A DNA stretch of 64,000 bases from Marinimicrococcus sp033875255 (GTDB lineage: Bacteria; Pseudomonadota; Alphaproteobacteria; Geminicoccales; Geminicoccaceae). The notes beneath the pieces were generated by a model that worked only from the letters and a program-made list of their open reading frames with translations, searched no databases and was not told the DNA's origin. Shown one piece after another: positions 26,139 to 34,901 of the stretch. The translations under genes were made by a program, and so were the position numbers. The stretch spans positions 5,767-69,766 of the forward strand of contig JAWZSN010000027.1 of the NCBI GenBank assembly GCA_033875255.1. Reading direction: 5' to 3'. The first letter of the stretch is position 1. Every line of letters starts with the position of its first letter.

Positions 26139-27029
26139 ATGCACGAATACCTGGTCGATTGCGTGGTGGACGCGAGAGCCCGGCTGGGCGAGGCGGCTTT
26201 CTGGGATCAGCGCGCGCAGCGTCTGTGGTGGAGCGACATAGAGGGCTGCCTGCTGCACCGCTACGACCCGGCCAGCGGCCGCGACGAGACCTGGCCCATG
26301 CCCTGCGAGGTGGGCTGCCTCGCCCCGCGCGAGGCGGGCGGGCTGGTGCTGGCGATGCGCGACGGGTTCTGGCTCTGGGACGAGGCGAGCGGTGAGCGCC
26401 GCCCGGTCACCGACCCCGAGGCCGACCGCCCCGCGAACCGCTTCAACGACGGCACCACCGACCTCCAGGGCCGCTTCTGGGCCGGCTCCGCCCGCATCCA
26501 CGACCGCGAGCCCATGGCCGCCTTCTGGCGCCTCGATGCCGACCGTTCGGTTGCCGGGCCCTTCTGGGACGGCACCCGCACCACCAACGGCCTGGCCTTC
26601 AGCCCCGACGGCCGCACCATGTACTTCTCGGACTCGGCCCCGCAGTCCCGCACCATCTTCGCGTGCGACTACGACCCCGACACCGGCACGCCCGGCGAGC
26701 GGCGCGTCTTCGCCCACACCGATGATCTGGCCGGCCGCCCCGACGGCGGGACGGTGGACGCCGAGGGCTGCTACTGGATGGCCGGGGTGGGCGGCTGGGA
26801 GCTGGTGCGCTTCACGCCCATGGGCCGGGTCGACCTCATCGTCCCGTTCCCCGCCGAGCGCCCCTCCAAGATCGCCTTCGGCGGCCCCGACCTTTCGACG
26901 ATGTACGTCACCACCATCGGCACCGGCCTGACGCCCGGCAGCGAGGAGAAGCAGCCGCAGGCCGGCGGCCTCTTCGCGCTCAGGGTGCCCGGCGTGAGCG
27001 GGCTGGAGCTGAAACGCTACGCAGGGTGA
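26139..27029 (+). CDS. SMP-30/gluconolactonase/LRE family sugar lactonase
   Basis: A 296-residue six-bladed beta-propeller. Metal ligands appear as E in 'RLGEAAFWD', N in 'RPANRFNDGTTD' and 'RTTNGLAFSPDG', and D in 'AGRPDGGTVDAEG'. It probably opens a sugar acid lactone. The start ATG at 26139 follows GGAAGGGGAGG. Its last 50 bp overlap, tail to tail, the CopG-type antitoxin gene on the other strand. Confidence 0.88.
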   Translation: MHEYLVDCVVDARARLGEAAFWDQRAQRLWWSDIEGCLLHRYDPASGRDETWPMPCEVGCLAPREAGGLVLAMRDGFWLWDEASGERRPVTDPEADRPANRFNDGTTDLQGRFWAGSARIHDREPMAAFWRLDADRSVAGPFWDGTRTTNGLAFSPDGRTMYFSDSAPQSRTIFACDYDPDTGTPGERRVFAHTDDLAGRPDGGTVDAEGCYWMAGVGGWELVRFTPMGRVDLIVPFPAERPSKIAFGGPDLSTMYVTTIGTGLTPGSEEKQPQAGGLFALRVPGVSGLELKRYAG

Positions 27030-27306
27030 GGGGCCTCAGCGCCGCCCCTTCCACCGTCTCGGCGAGCCACATCCTGACGAGCGGCTGCCACGGCACGTCC
27101 CGCCTGTCCGCCGCCACCTTGATCTGCTCGAGAAGCCCCTCCGGCAGGCGCAGCGAGACGGAGGTGGTGGACGGCTTCAGGTCCGGCATCCGCACCCGCT
27201 CCGCCTTGCTCCAGTCCACGTAGTCCGTCGAGTCGTGGCTCTCCGGGAATGTCCGCTCCTCGGCCTCGCTGGCGAAGGCGGGCAGGGGCCGAAAGGGCTC
27301 TCGCAT
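26980..27306 (-). CDS. CopG/BrnA-type antitoxin, orphan
   Basis: A 108-residue protein. The N-terminal part 'EEERTFPESHDSTDYVDWSK' type leader (here 'EAEERTFPESHDSTDYVDWS') is followed by a ribbon-helix-helix region 'STTSVSLRLPEGLLEQIKVA' and 'RDVPWQPLVRMWLAE', as in BrnA-like CopG antitoxins. The last 15-20 residues look like a readthrough extension. No BrnT-like toxin can be seen upstream or downstream. It overlaps the lactonase gene end by 50 bp. Confidence 0.78.
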   Translation of the reverse strand: MREPFRPLPAFASEAEERTFPESHDSTDYVDWSKAERVRMPDLKPSTTSVSLRLPEGLLEQIKVAADRRDVPWQPLVRMWLAETVEGAALRPLTLRSVSAPARSRRAP

Positions 27307-27459
27307 CGGCCTTGCTCCGGATCAAGGACCTGCCACCGGCTCCGATGGACGGGAAGCCGCTTGAGCATCCTCAATCCGGCAGTATCGTTCCAGGTGCCAG
27401 ATGCTGCAATCTCCCGCACGCCCGGAGATCGCATCACCGGCGTGAGGCAGGAAGAGCCA

Positions 27460-27755
27460 TGGCGCGCACCCCCATCCACCCGGGCGAGATCCTCGGCGGC
27501 GAGCTCGACGAGCTGGGCATGAGCGCAGCGGAGCTGGCCCGCCTGATCGACGTGCCCCCCAGCCGGATCAGCCAGATCGTGGCCGGCAGGCGCAACATGA
27601 CGGCCGACACCGCCCTGCGCCTCGCGCACTGGTTCGGCACCACGCCAGACCTGTGGATGAACCTCCAGAAGACCTGGGAGCTGGACCTGGCGCGCGCGGA
27701 ACTGGCCGAGGCGCTGGAGCGGCTGCCGCGCCGGGCCGCTGTTCCCTCTCCCTGA
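27460..27755 (+). CDS. HigA-type addiction module antitoxin, orphan
   Basis: About 98 residues. It starts 'MARTPIHPGEILGGELDELG', the typical HigA opening, and continues with an HTH_XRE domain 'MSAAELARLIDVPPSRISQI' and 'TADTALRLAHWFGTTPDLWM'. In normal modules a higB toxin gene lies just upstream; here the 150 bp before it encode nothing like HigB. The start ATG is at 27460, preceded by GCAGGAAGAG. Confidence 0.88.
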
Positions 27756-27826
27756 AAGTCCGGCGGCGGAAAAATAAATGGACCCGGCACCCGCCGACGA
27801 TCGCAGGGAGCTGTCGGTCCGCCCGC

Positions 27827-28383
27827 CTACATCAAAGCTGCCGGGAGGACCTTCTGCTGTCGCTCGCCGAACCAGCCGATGCGGGCGGGATAGTCCGGTC
27901 CTACGAAGTCGATGAGGTCCGGCCAGTCTGGGTGCGGGCGACGATGAGGTGTCTCGTAGTCCGACGCCACCATCGGTTCATCACGGTCACCGGTTCTGCA
28001 GGCGCGCTCATTCGCTTCTTCTCGTTGAGCGGTAGTGACAGGAAATAGACATGAAGCCACTCGGCTGCATCGAGGGTGGCAGGCGTCATTTTCCGCTTTC
28101 GTCCGGATCTCTCTGCTGTTGCAATCTCCCCGAGCCATATCCTCTCGTCGGACCTGATGGTTGAGCGCTTTGCACTCTTCTTCAGGAGAGTTCCCAATGT
28201 TTACTTGCTTATCCGTATGTATTGCAGTGACGAGCGGCGCTCGTACGCCTGTCGTCCGATGCACATGTAGAGCCCGCCAATGTAGTCAGTTGCTGCCGCT
28301 TCGCATGCATCCGCTTTCGTGTAGGGACCGTACCAATCAACCCCGATCATGAAATGGGCCACTGTCGCCTCCCTGTTGTTCAT
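27827..28383 (-). pseudogene. Decayed GIY-YIG-like nuclease gene
   Basis: Three pieces join into one protein of about 185 residues. The first (28383-28204; better start GTG at 28362 with AGGGAGG) has 'DYIGGLYMCIGRQAYERRSS' and 'LQYIRIS', a weak GLY...YIR version of the GIY-YIG motif. A TAA at 28201-28203 interrupts it. The same frame continues with 'DERIWLGEIATAE' and 'AEWLHVYFLSLPLNEKKR'. Near 27970 a one-base shift moves the rest to another frame, 'PHPDWPDLIDFVGPDYPARI', ending at 27827. Composition is AT-richer than the flanks. The GIY-YIG assignment is tentative. Confidence 0.6.
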
Positions 28384-28580
28384 GAGCCCTGTCGCGGCAC
28401 GCCCATTGCATGAGCCGCCGATGGCGCGTCAGGATTGCCTCGCTAATCGGGAATATAACCCATGATTGTCCTATGGGGCGCCGGCCGGGTTGTCAACGCT
28501 CCGCGCGCGCTCATCAGATCAGCGCGGACCGTCGGACCTGCGTGGATTGACAGAACAGCAACAGAGCGCGGTAGTGAGGC

Positions 28581-29813
28581 CTACTGAAACAGCCTCCTCA
28601 CCGCCTCGGGCAAAATCGGCGGCGCCGTGATCTGCGCCTTCTCCGCCCCCGCCTTCTTGCGCGCCGGGTCGAACAGCGCCCGCACCGCGGCGGCCGCCCG
28701 CTCCACATCCCCCAGCGGCGGCGCTTTTTCGGCCCCCTCCGGCCAGTCCTGCCCGAGCCACACCGCGCGGCCCTCCTTCACCTGGCGTGCATGGATCAGG
28801 CGCACGTCGCGGGTCAGGCGCTTGGGGCCCGTGATCATGCCGATGCGGTAGACGATGGGCTGGAGGCGGATGTCGGCCAGGCGCTCCAGCAGCGTGCGGC
28901 CGGGGATCGAGCCGTCCTCGGGCGGGGGCGGACGGCTGGAGCGGGGGCCGCGGGCGAGATCGAAGATATAGACCGGCTTTCGCGTCACGCAGGCCTCGGC
29001 CAGCATCGACATGCTGTCGCCGGTGACGATCAGCCGGTCGGCCAGCGCCAGAAAGCCGAAATAGGGGTTCTCCGGATCGTCCTTCTTCCAGCGATAGACG
29101 AAGGAGGGCACGTCGAGGGCCGCCTCCAGCGCGTCGGCGGCTTTTTTGGGTGTGCGGGCGCTGGTGGTCACCAGGAGCGAGCCGCCCAGCTCCTTTGCCA
29201 TGCGGCTGGCCCAGTGGCCCAGCAGGGCGCCGTTCTCGCGGTCGAGGCTGTAGGGGCCGGCATTGCCGCCCATGCTCACCGAGACGAAGGGGCGGGGCAG
29301 GTGGGCGAGACGCGGACCCCAGAAAGCCGCCGCCTGCTCCAGCCGCTCGGCGTTCACCCGCTGCAGCGGTGCCTCGTTCTGGAGGATGTTGGGCTTGTCG
29401 GGCAGGCGGTACTGCGGCGTGGTGACGATGAGATCGAAGCATTCGTGCAGCGCCCAGGGCCGGCCCACATGGACGAGCTTCACCCTGGAGGGCCCGCCCG
29501 CCTGGAGCTGGATCCAGCGCACCAGCGGCTCGTTGCGCCTGCCGGCGGAGATGACGAGCTCCGGCCAGGGCGGCTCGAGCGCGCTCGATTTCTCCTTCAC
29601 GAGCCCCATGAGGGTGGGGCCGGCGAAGAGGTTCGTCATCAGCTCGGTCCTGCGATAGACGAGATTCTTGATCTCGAACGGCCAGCCCAGGGCCTCGGCC
29701 AGCGCCAGGATCTGCGCGTTGTCGCCGGCCTTGTGGCCCATCATCAGCCAGGTGCGCGGCGGGCGCGCGGGGCCGGTCGTGGTGGTGGCGGGCTGCTCCA
29801 TCGTCTCGCTCAT
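28581..29813 (-). CDS. Mitochondrial fission ELM1 family protein
   Basis: A 410-residue protein of the ELM1-like family, distantly related to GT-B glycosyltransferases. Typical blocks are 'TWLMMGHKAGDNAQILALAE', 'LVISAGRRNEPLVRWI', 'VSMGGNAGPYSL' and 'RLIVTGDSMSMLAEAC'. Its function in bacteria is unknown, but it is usually near cell-envelope lipid genes. The start ATG at 29813 lies one base after the stop of the acyltransferase gene, so they form an operon. Confidence 0.85.
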   Translation of the reverse strand: MSETMEQPATTTTGPARPPRTWLMMGHKAGDNAQILALAEALGWPFEIKNLVYRRTELMTNLFAGPTLMGLVKEKSSALEPPWPELVISAGRRNEPLVRWIQLQAGGPSRVKLVHVGRPWALHECFDLIVTTPQYRLPDKPNILQNEAPLQRVNAERLEQAAAFWGPRLAHLPRPFVSVSMGGNAGPYSLDRENGALLGHWASRMAKELGGSLLVTTSARTPKKAADALEAALDVPSFVYRWKKDDPENPYFGFLALADRLIVTGDSMSMLAEACVTRKPVYIFDLARGPRSSRPPPPEDGSIPGRTLLERLADIRLQPIVYRIGMITGPKRLTRDVRLIHARQVKEGRAVWLGQDWPEGAEKAPPLGDVERAAAAVRALFDPARKKAGAEKAQITAPPILPEAVRRLFQ

Positions 29814-29814
29814 C

Positions 29815-30765
29815 TCAGGCGGCCCCTCCCGGCAGCTCGCTCTTCTTCGGCCAGCGGCGCTTGGCGCACAGCCACTGCTCGGGTGCGGCACGGATCCACG
29901 CCTCGAAGAGGTGGTTGACCTGCTCGACCATGGCGCGCGCCGCCAGGCGCGGCTCGAGGTCCGTGTCGGGCCGCACCGGCGGGTGGATGGTGACCCTGAA
30001 ATGCGCTCCCTCCAGCCGCTCGACCCGGCACGGCACGAACGGGATGCCGAGCTTGACCGCAAGGCGTGCCGGCGCCACCGGCGTTGCCGCCGGGTGCCCG
30101 AAGAAGGGGATCATCTCGCCGGCATCGAAGCGCTGGTCCATCAAGAGGCCGATGCTGCGGCCCTCCTTGAGGTCCTTGAGCATCCCCCTGCCGTCCTCCA
30201 CGGCGATCAGCCGGCAGCGCAGGGCCCTCTGGCTTTCCTTGATGCGCGCGTCGATGAACGGGTTGGACTGCGGGCTGTAGAGGGCCGAGAGCTTCACGCC
30301 CGAGCGCACCGCGGCAATCGGCAGGAGGTTCCAGTTGGCGAGGTGCGGCGCCACGAAGATGGCGGGGCGGCCCGAGGCTTTCACCGCCTCGATGCCGCCC
30401 AGATCGACGATCTGCGCCCGCTCCGGCTCGCCGGCGATGGCCGCCAGATGGGGAAACTCGGCGACGGTGCGCCCGACCTCGCCCCAGGAGGCGCGTGCCA
30501 CGTCGGCGAGGCGCGCCTCCGGCCAGTCGGGGAAGGCGGTGGCGAGATTGGCCAGCACATGGCGGTTCTTGCGCGAGCGCGATCCGAGCAGCCGGCCGAC
30601 CCGGTAGCCCAGAGCCGAGGCGCGGTCGGGGGAAAGGCGCCGTGCGCTGCCCCACAAAAGGTCGAGCAGCCCGGCCTCGCTGCGCCAGATGGCGCGCTCG
30701 AGCCACGGCATCCGGTCGGCGACATTCTTGAAGCGGCTGGCGATGATGAAACGCGGCAAGCCCAT
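29815..30765 (-). CDS. LpxL/HtrB-type lysophospholipid acyltransferase family protein
   Basis: A 316-residue acyltransferase-like protein. It shows the LpxL-family layout: a helix near the N-terminus, 'AIFVAPHLANWNLLPIA' for the HX4E active-site block, then 'LLMDQRFDAGEMIPFFG' and 'GIPFVPCRVERLEG'. The active-site glutamate position is Asn (H141, N146), which may affect catalysis or reflect a subfamily. Expected to act at the inner membrane on lipid A or a related lipid. The start ATG is at 30765. Operon with the ELM1 gene. Confidence 0.82.
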   Translation of the reverse strand: MGLPRFIIASRFKNVADRMPWLERAIWRSEAGLLDLLWGSARRLSPDRASALGYRVGRLLGSRSRKNRHVLANLATAFPDWPEARLADVARASWGEVGRTVAEFPHLAAIAGEPERAQIVDLGGIEAVKASGRPAIFVAPHLANWNLLPIAAVRSGVKLSALYSPQSNPFIDARIKESQRALRCRLIAVEDGRGMLKDLKEGRSIGLLMDQRFDAGEMIPFFGHPAATPVAPARLAVKLGIPFVPCRVERLEGAHFRVTIHPPVRPDTDLEPRLAARAMVEQVNHLFEAWIRAAPEQWLCAKRRWPKKSELPGGAA

Positions 30766-30857
30766 CCTCCGATCGCGCCCGGCTTTTCCGGGCGGCGCCT
30801 GCGTATTAATGCCAGCCCGGCCTGCAAGCCAAGCGAGGCCATGCGCAAGGAGGGCAG

Positions 30858-31889
30858 ATGCTCACCATCTTCAGCGACGATCACCGCCACCAGGACGGCA
30901 GGGCCGAACTCTGCGACGGGAAGATCGTGCCCTGTTTCGAGATGCCGCGCCGCGCCCGGATGATCCTCGAGCGGGTGCGCTCGCAAAAGCTCGGGCCGGT
31001 CGAGCCGCCGCAGGATTTCGGCAGGACCCCTGTCGAGCGGGTCCACGCGCCGGCCCTGGTCGAGTTCCTCGCCACGGCCTGGGACGCCTGGCAGGCAGCA
31101 GGCTTCTCCCACGACGCGCTGCCCTACACCTGGCCGGTGCGCCGCCTGCGCGAGCTGGAGCCCGACGCCATCGAGGGGCGGCTGGGCTACTGGTGCTTCG
31201 ATGCCGCAACGCCGATCACCGCCGGCACCTGGAAGGCGGCCTATGCCGCGGCGCAGGTGGCGCTCACCGGTGCTGCCCGGCTCTCTGCCGGCGAGCGCGC
31301 CGTCTTCGCCTTGTGCCGCCCGCCCGGCCACCACGCCGCCAGCGACCTCTATGGCGGCTACTGCTTCCTCAACAACGCCGCCATCGCCGCCCAGGCGCTG
31401 CGCGACGCGGGGGCCGCCAGGGTGGCCGTCCTGGACGTCGATTACCATCACGGCAACGGCACCCAGGAGATCTTCTATCGGCGCGCCGACGTGCTGTTCG
31501 CCTCGCTCCATGCCGACCCGCGCCAGGAGTTTCCCTATTTCCTAGGGCATGTGGACGAGCGAGGGGAGGGACCGGGCGAGGGGTTCAACCTCAACTACCC
31601 GATGCCGCAAGGCACCGGCTTCGGGAAGTGGATGGAGGCGCTCGAGGAGGCCTGCCGGCGCATCGAGGCCTGGCGGCCCGATGCCTTGGTGGTCTCGCTG
31701 GGCGTCGACACGTTCGAGGGCGACCCCATCTCCCACTTCAAGCTCGCCAGCGCCGACTTCCACACCTATGGACGCAGGCTCGCCGGCCTGCGCCTGCCGA
31801 CCCTCTTCGCCATGGAGGGCGGCTATGCGGTCGAGGCGATCGGCGTCAATGCCGTCAACGTGCTCCAGGGCTTCGAGGCAGCCGGCTGA
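30858..31889 (+). CDS. Histone deacetylase family protein (acetylpolyamine amidohydrolase-like)
   Basis: A 343-residue arginase/deacetylase-fold zinc enzyme. Visible are 'CRPPGHHAASDLYGGYCFLN', the catalytic His pair, 'VAVLDVDYHHGNGTQEIFY' with two zinc ligands, and 'VSLGVDTFEGDPISHFKL' with the third. The length and the N-terminal region fit bacterial acetylpolyamine amidohydrolases. The next gene on the strand is a diaminopropionate ammonia-lyase, and a PuuB-like oxidase occurs elsewhere in the window, so an amine substrate is plausible. Confidence 0.87.
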   Translation: MLTIFSDDHRHQDGRAELCDGKIVPCFEMPRRARMILERVRSQKLGPVEPPQDFGRTPVERVHAPALVEFLATAWDAWQAAGFSHDALPYTWPVRRLRELEPDAIEGRLGYWCFDAATPITAGTWKAAYAAAQVALTGAARLSAGERAVFALCRPPGHHAASDLYGGYCFLNNAAIAAQALRDAGAARVAVLDVDYHHGNGTQEIFYRRADVLFASLHADPRQEFPYFLGHVDERGEGPGEGFNLNYPMPQGTGFGKWMEALEEACRRIEAWRPDALVVSLGVDTFEGDPISHFKLASADFHTYGRRLAGLRLPTLFAMEGGYAVEAIGVNAVNVLQGFEAAG

Positions 31890-31940
31890 GCCGGCCGGCC
31901 CTGCCATGGCGGCGGCCTCGGCGAGCAGCCTGCCCTGCGC

Positions 31941-31989
31941 CGCCGCCAACCGACGGAAAGAGCAAACAGAAGCCGCGCGCAGCGCCCCC
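31941..31989 (-). repeat. Dispersed intergenic repeat, copy C (-)
   Basis: On the minus strand it reads GGGCGCTGCGCGCGGCTTC, then TTTGCTCTTTCCGTCGG and TTGGCGGCG. It matches copies A, B and D in order. It lies between the deacetylase-like gene and the ammonia-lyase gene. Confidence 0.7.
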
Positions 31990-32106
31990 GCCGGGGGCGG
32001 CGGCGCCCTTGCGGACCGGAGCATCGGCCGGTGGTGGACAGGCCGGCCGCAGCCGGCCAAGAACGGGGGCAGGCTCATCCCGTCTCCTGCGAAAGCGGCA
32101 CGCATC

Positions 32107-33282
32107 ATGGCTCTTCTCCCGCACGACGCCCGGCCCGCGGCCGACGCGCTGTTCGCCAATCCCGGGTCGCGCCGCGACCTCGCCGTCCCTCCCGACGAGG
32201 CGCTCGACGTGCTGGACGAGGGGGGCCTTGCCGAGGCCGCCCGCAGCATCGGCGCCTGGGAGGGCTACGCGCCCACGCCGCTGCACCGGCTCGCCGGTCT
32301 CGCCGCCGCCATGGGCGTGGGCGCGGTGCTGCTCAAGGACGAGGGCGGGCGCTTCGGGCTCGGCAGCTTCAAGGCGCTGGGCGGCGCCTACGCGGTCGAG
32401 CGGCTGGTGGCGCGGCACGGTGCCGGCATCACCGTCACCTGCGCCACCGACGGCAATCACGGGCGCTCGGTGGCCTGGGGGGCGGCGCGCGCCGGCTGCC
32501 GCTGCGTGATCTACATCCACGAGGCGGTGAGCGAGGGCCGCAGGCGCGCCATCGAGGCTTACGGCGCCGAGGTCCGGCGGGTGCCCGGGACCTATGACGA
32601 CGCGGTGCGCAAGGCCGCCGAGGATGCGGCGCTGGCGGGCTGGAAGGTGGTCTCCGACACGTCCTGGCCGGGCTACGAGGAGGTGCCGAAAGACGTCATG
32701 CAGGGCTATGCGGTGATGGCCGAGGAGGCCCTCGACCAGGCGGGAGCGGCTCCCACCCACATCTTTGTGCAGGGCGGGGTGGGTGGCATCGCGGCGGCCG
32801 CGGCGATGCGCGCCTGGCGCCGCTTCCACACCCGCCGGCCGGCCCTTGTGGTGGTCGAGCCGGAGCTTGCCGCCTGCCTTCTGGCCAGCGCCCGCGCCCG
32901 GGCCGTGACCAGCGTCGCCATCACCGAGGAGACGGTGATGGCGGGCCTGTCCTGCGGCGAACCCTCGCTCATTGCCTGGAAGGTGCTGGAGCCGGCCGCC
33001 GACTGGTTCATGGCGCTCCCCGACGCCGCGGCCGCACCCGTCATGCGCCTGCTCGCCGAGGGAGTGGGCGGCGACCGGCCGGTGGTGGCCGGCGAATCCG
33101 CGGTGGCGGGGCTTGCCGGCGCCATCGCCTGTGCTGAGGACGCGGCCATGCGCGAGCGGCTGGGGCTGGGCCCCGAGAGCCGCATCATGGTCTTCTCGAC
33201 CGAAGGCGACACCGACCCCGAGCTTTACGCGCGGCTGGTCGGCCGCAGCGCGGAGGAGGTGCGCGCCGCCGGCAACCGCTGA
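32107..33282 (+). CDS. dpaL: Diaminopropionate ammonia-lyase
   Basis: A 391-residue PLP enzyme (also named YgeX) that converts 2,3-diaminopropionate to pyruvate and ammonia. The cofactor lysine is in 'FGLGSFKALGGAYAV'. Other fold-type II blocks are 'VTCATDGNHGRSVAWGA', the glycine loop 'VQGGVGGIAAAAAM' and 'GLSCGEPSLIAWKVL', which is typical of this enzyme. The C-terminal 'VVAGESAVAGLAGAI' and 'VFSTEGDTDPELY' complete the fold. The start ATG is at 32107. Confidence 0.9.
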   Translation: MALLPHDARPAADALFANPGSRRDLAVPPDEALDVLDEGGLAEAARSIGAWEGYAPTPLHRLAGLAAAMGVGAVLLKDEGGRFGLGSFKALGGAYAVERLVARHGAGITVTCATDGNHGRSVAWGAARAGCRCVIYIHEAVSEGRRRAIEAYGAEVRRVPGTYDDAVRKAAEDAALAGWKVVSDTSWPGYEEVPKDVMQGYAVMAEEALDQAGAAPTHIFVQGGVGGIAAAAAMRAWRRFHTRRPALVVVEPELAACLLASARARAVTSVAITEETVMAGLSCGEPSLIAWKVLEPAADWFMALPDAAAAPVMRLLAEGVGGDRPVVAGESAVAGLAGAIACAEDAAMRERLGLGPESRIMVFSTEGDTDPELYARLVGRSAEEVRAAGNR

Positions 33283-33339
33283 GGCAGGCGGGCCCTTCTT
33301 TGCCGGAGGGGCTGCAAGCCCGCATGGCTGCGGCCCGGC

Positions 33340-33981
33340 CGGCAAGGACGAAGATCCGCGGCCACCTCGCGGGCGAAGGCCCCGGGGTCGGCCTCCGGCA
33401 GCAGCTGCGCGTTGCGCTCGTGGACCGCGCGGATGCGGGCGGGCTGGCGCCCGAACCATCCCTCCTCGCCCGCGGCCGCGTCGAACGAGCGCCGCAGCGC
33501 TTCCTCCGGCGTCCCGTCGGCGAGGGCCGCCTGCACCGGGCCGAAAGGCGGCGCCCATGTCCTGCTGCACGGCCTGCAGCTCCGCTTGGTCCTTGACGAA
33601 GGTCGCAAAGCCCGGCTCGAACACCATGAGCGAGCGCACCAGCTCGGGATGGCCGGCGGCCAACGCCATGGCGGCATGCGCCGAATAGGACCATGCCACG
33701 AGGTGGACGGGGCCGAGGCCCAGTGCGCGGATGAGATCGCGCATGTCCTCCCGCTGCTCGGCGGTCCCGAAGCCGCGCGCGCCGTGCGGCCCGGGACCGG
33801 CGTGCCGCAGCGAGACCGTCACCGCGTGGCAGGACCCGGCCAGCAGGTCCGCCACAGGGGCGAGGCTCTCGAGATCCCCCGGCACGCCGTGGGTCAGCAG
33901 GAGTGCCTCGCCGCGCCCGACATGGCGGGTGCGCAGGGCTGCTCCGGCGATGGTGACCGTCCTCGTGACTGGATGAGCCAT
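33340..33981 (-). pseudogene. Frameshifted alpha/beta hydrolase
   Basis: Starts at ATG 33981 with GGGAAG upstream. The first 146 residues form a normal hydrolase N-terminal half ('LLLTHGVPGDLESLAPVADL' and 'PVHLVAWSYSAHAAMALAAG' holding the nucleophile serine). At about 33543, in a short T run, one extra base shifts the frame. The family-like sequence continues in the next frame as 'FGPVQAALADGTPEEALRRS' and 'RAVHERNAQLLPEADP'. The catalytic Asp/His part at the C-terminus is not recognisable. The single shift could be a sequencing error, but the missing end argues for decay. Confidence 0.7.
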
Positions 33982-34137
33982 CCATCGGCTTCCCGGTATG
34001 GCGATGGTGCAATCTGGTGGAGCGGGTGTCCGGCAGCCCCAGCGTCCGACGCCGAGGCTCCACCGGATCATCTGCGGGGAGGTGCCCGGGAGCCAGTGCG
34101 CTCTGCAGAATCGCCTGCGGCCTTCCGGCGGCGCCAG

Positions 34138-34848
34138 CTACCCGCGGAGCTTCTGCCGGTGCCGCTCATATTCCTCGGCGGCGGCCGGCGTGGGCGGGTA
34201 GAGGCCGGTGATGGGGCGGCCACCGGCGACCTCGGCGATCACCCACTGCTCGAACGCGTCCTGCTCGACCGCGCCGTCGAGCACGGCCGCGGCCAGCCCG
34301 GCGGGGATCACGATGGCGCCGTCCTCGTCGGCCACGACGATGTCGCCGGGGAAGACCGCGGTGCCGCCGCAGCCCACCGGCATGCCCCAGCCGGCGAAGT
34401 AGAGATCGCCGATGGAGGGCGGCGGGGTGAGGCCGCCGCACCAGACCGGCCAACCCACCCGGCGCAGGCCCGGCATGTCGCGCATCGCCCCGTCGGTCAC
34501 CGCACCGCGCGCGCCCCGGATGCGCAGCCGGTCGCACAGTATGTCACCCAGGAGGCCACTGGAGAGCACGCCGTGCGATTCCATCACCACCACTGCGCCC
34601 TCCGGCACAGCCTCGACCGCCTCGGGCAGGCCGCCGGCCGCCGTGTAGCTCTCGGGCGTCGCCACGTCCTCGCGGCCGGGCATGAAACGGAGGGTGAAGG
34701 CGGGCCCGGCGATGCGCTGGCCGGGCATGAGTGGTCTCGCTCCGGCGATCAGATGTCGGCGGATGCCCTTCTTGACGAGCTGCATGGAGAGCGTGGCAGT
34801 GCCGATCGCCGCCAGCCGCTCGAGCCCGTCTCGCGTCAGTTCGCTCAT
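34138..34848 (-). CDS. RraA-like family protein
   Basis: A 236-residue protein of the RraA-like fold. This group includes class II pyruvate aldolases such as 4-hydroxy-4-methyl-2-oxoglutarate aldolase. Visible are 'RIAGPAFTLRFMPGRED', 'HGVLSSGLLGDILCDRLRIR' (the GGxxG...R region), 'GAVTDGAMRDMPGLR' with the R-D catalytic pair, and 'GDIVVADEDGAIVIP'. It is more likely an enzyme than an RNase E regulator. The start ATG at 34848 follows AAGGAAA. Confidence 0.85.
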   Translation of the reverse strand: MSELTRDGLERLAAIGTATLSMQLVKKGIRRHLIAGARPLMPGQRIAGPAFTLRFMPGREDVATPESYTAAGGLPEAVEAVPEGAVVVMESHGVLSSGLLGDILCDRLRIRGARGAVTDGAMRDMPGLRRVGWPVWCGGLTPPPSIGDLYFAGWGMPVGCGGTAVFPGDIVVADEDGAIVIPAGLAAAVLDGAVEQDAFEQWVIAEVAGGRPITGLYPPTPAAAEEYERHRQKLRG

Positions 34849-34901
34849 TTTCCTTGCGCCTCCCTGGTCGCACCCGTTCGCCGGGTCTCTTCCGGGTCGA
34901 G

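Noticed and set aside
33530..33560. Treating the alpha/beta hydrolase frameshift purely as a sequencing error
   Set aside because: One extra T would explain the shift, but the C-terminal catalytic segment is also missing, so decay is preferred; error remains possible.
31855..34071. A 738-codon frame antisense to the diaminopropionate ammonia-lyase gene
   Set aside because: Only its first 146 codons after 33981 look like a protein (the hydrolase); the remainder is a shadow.
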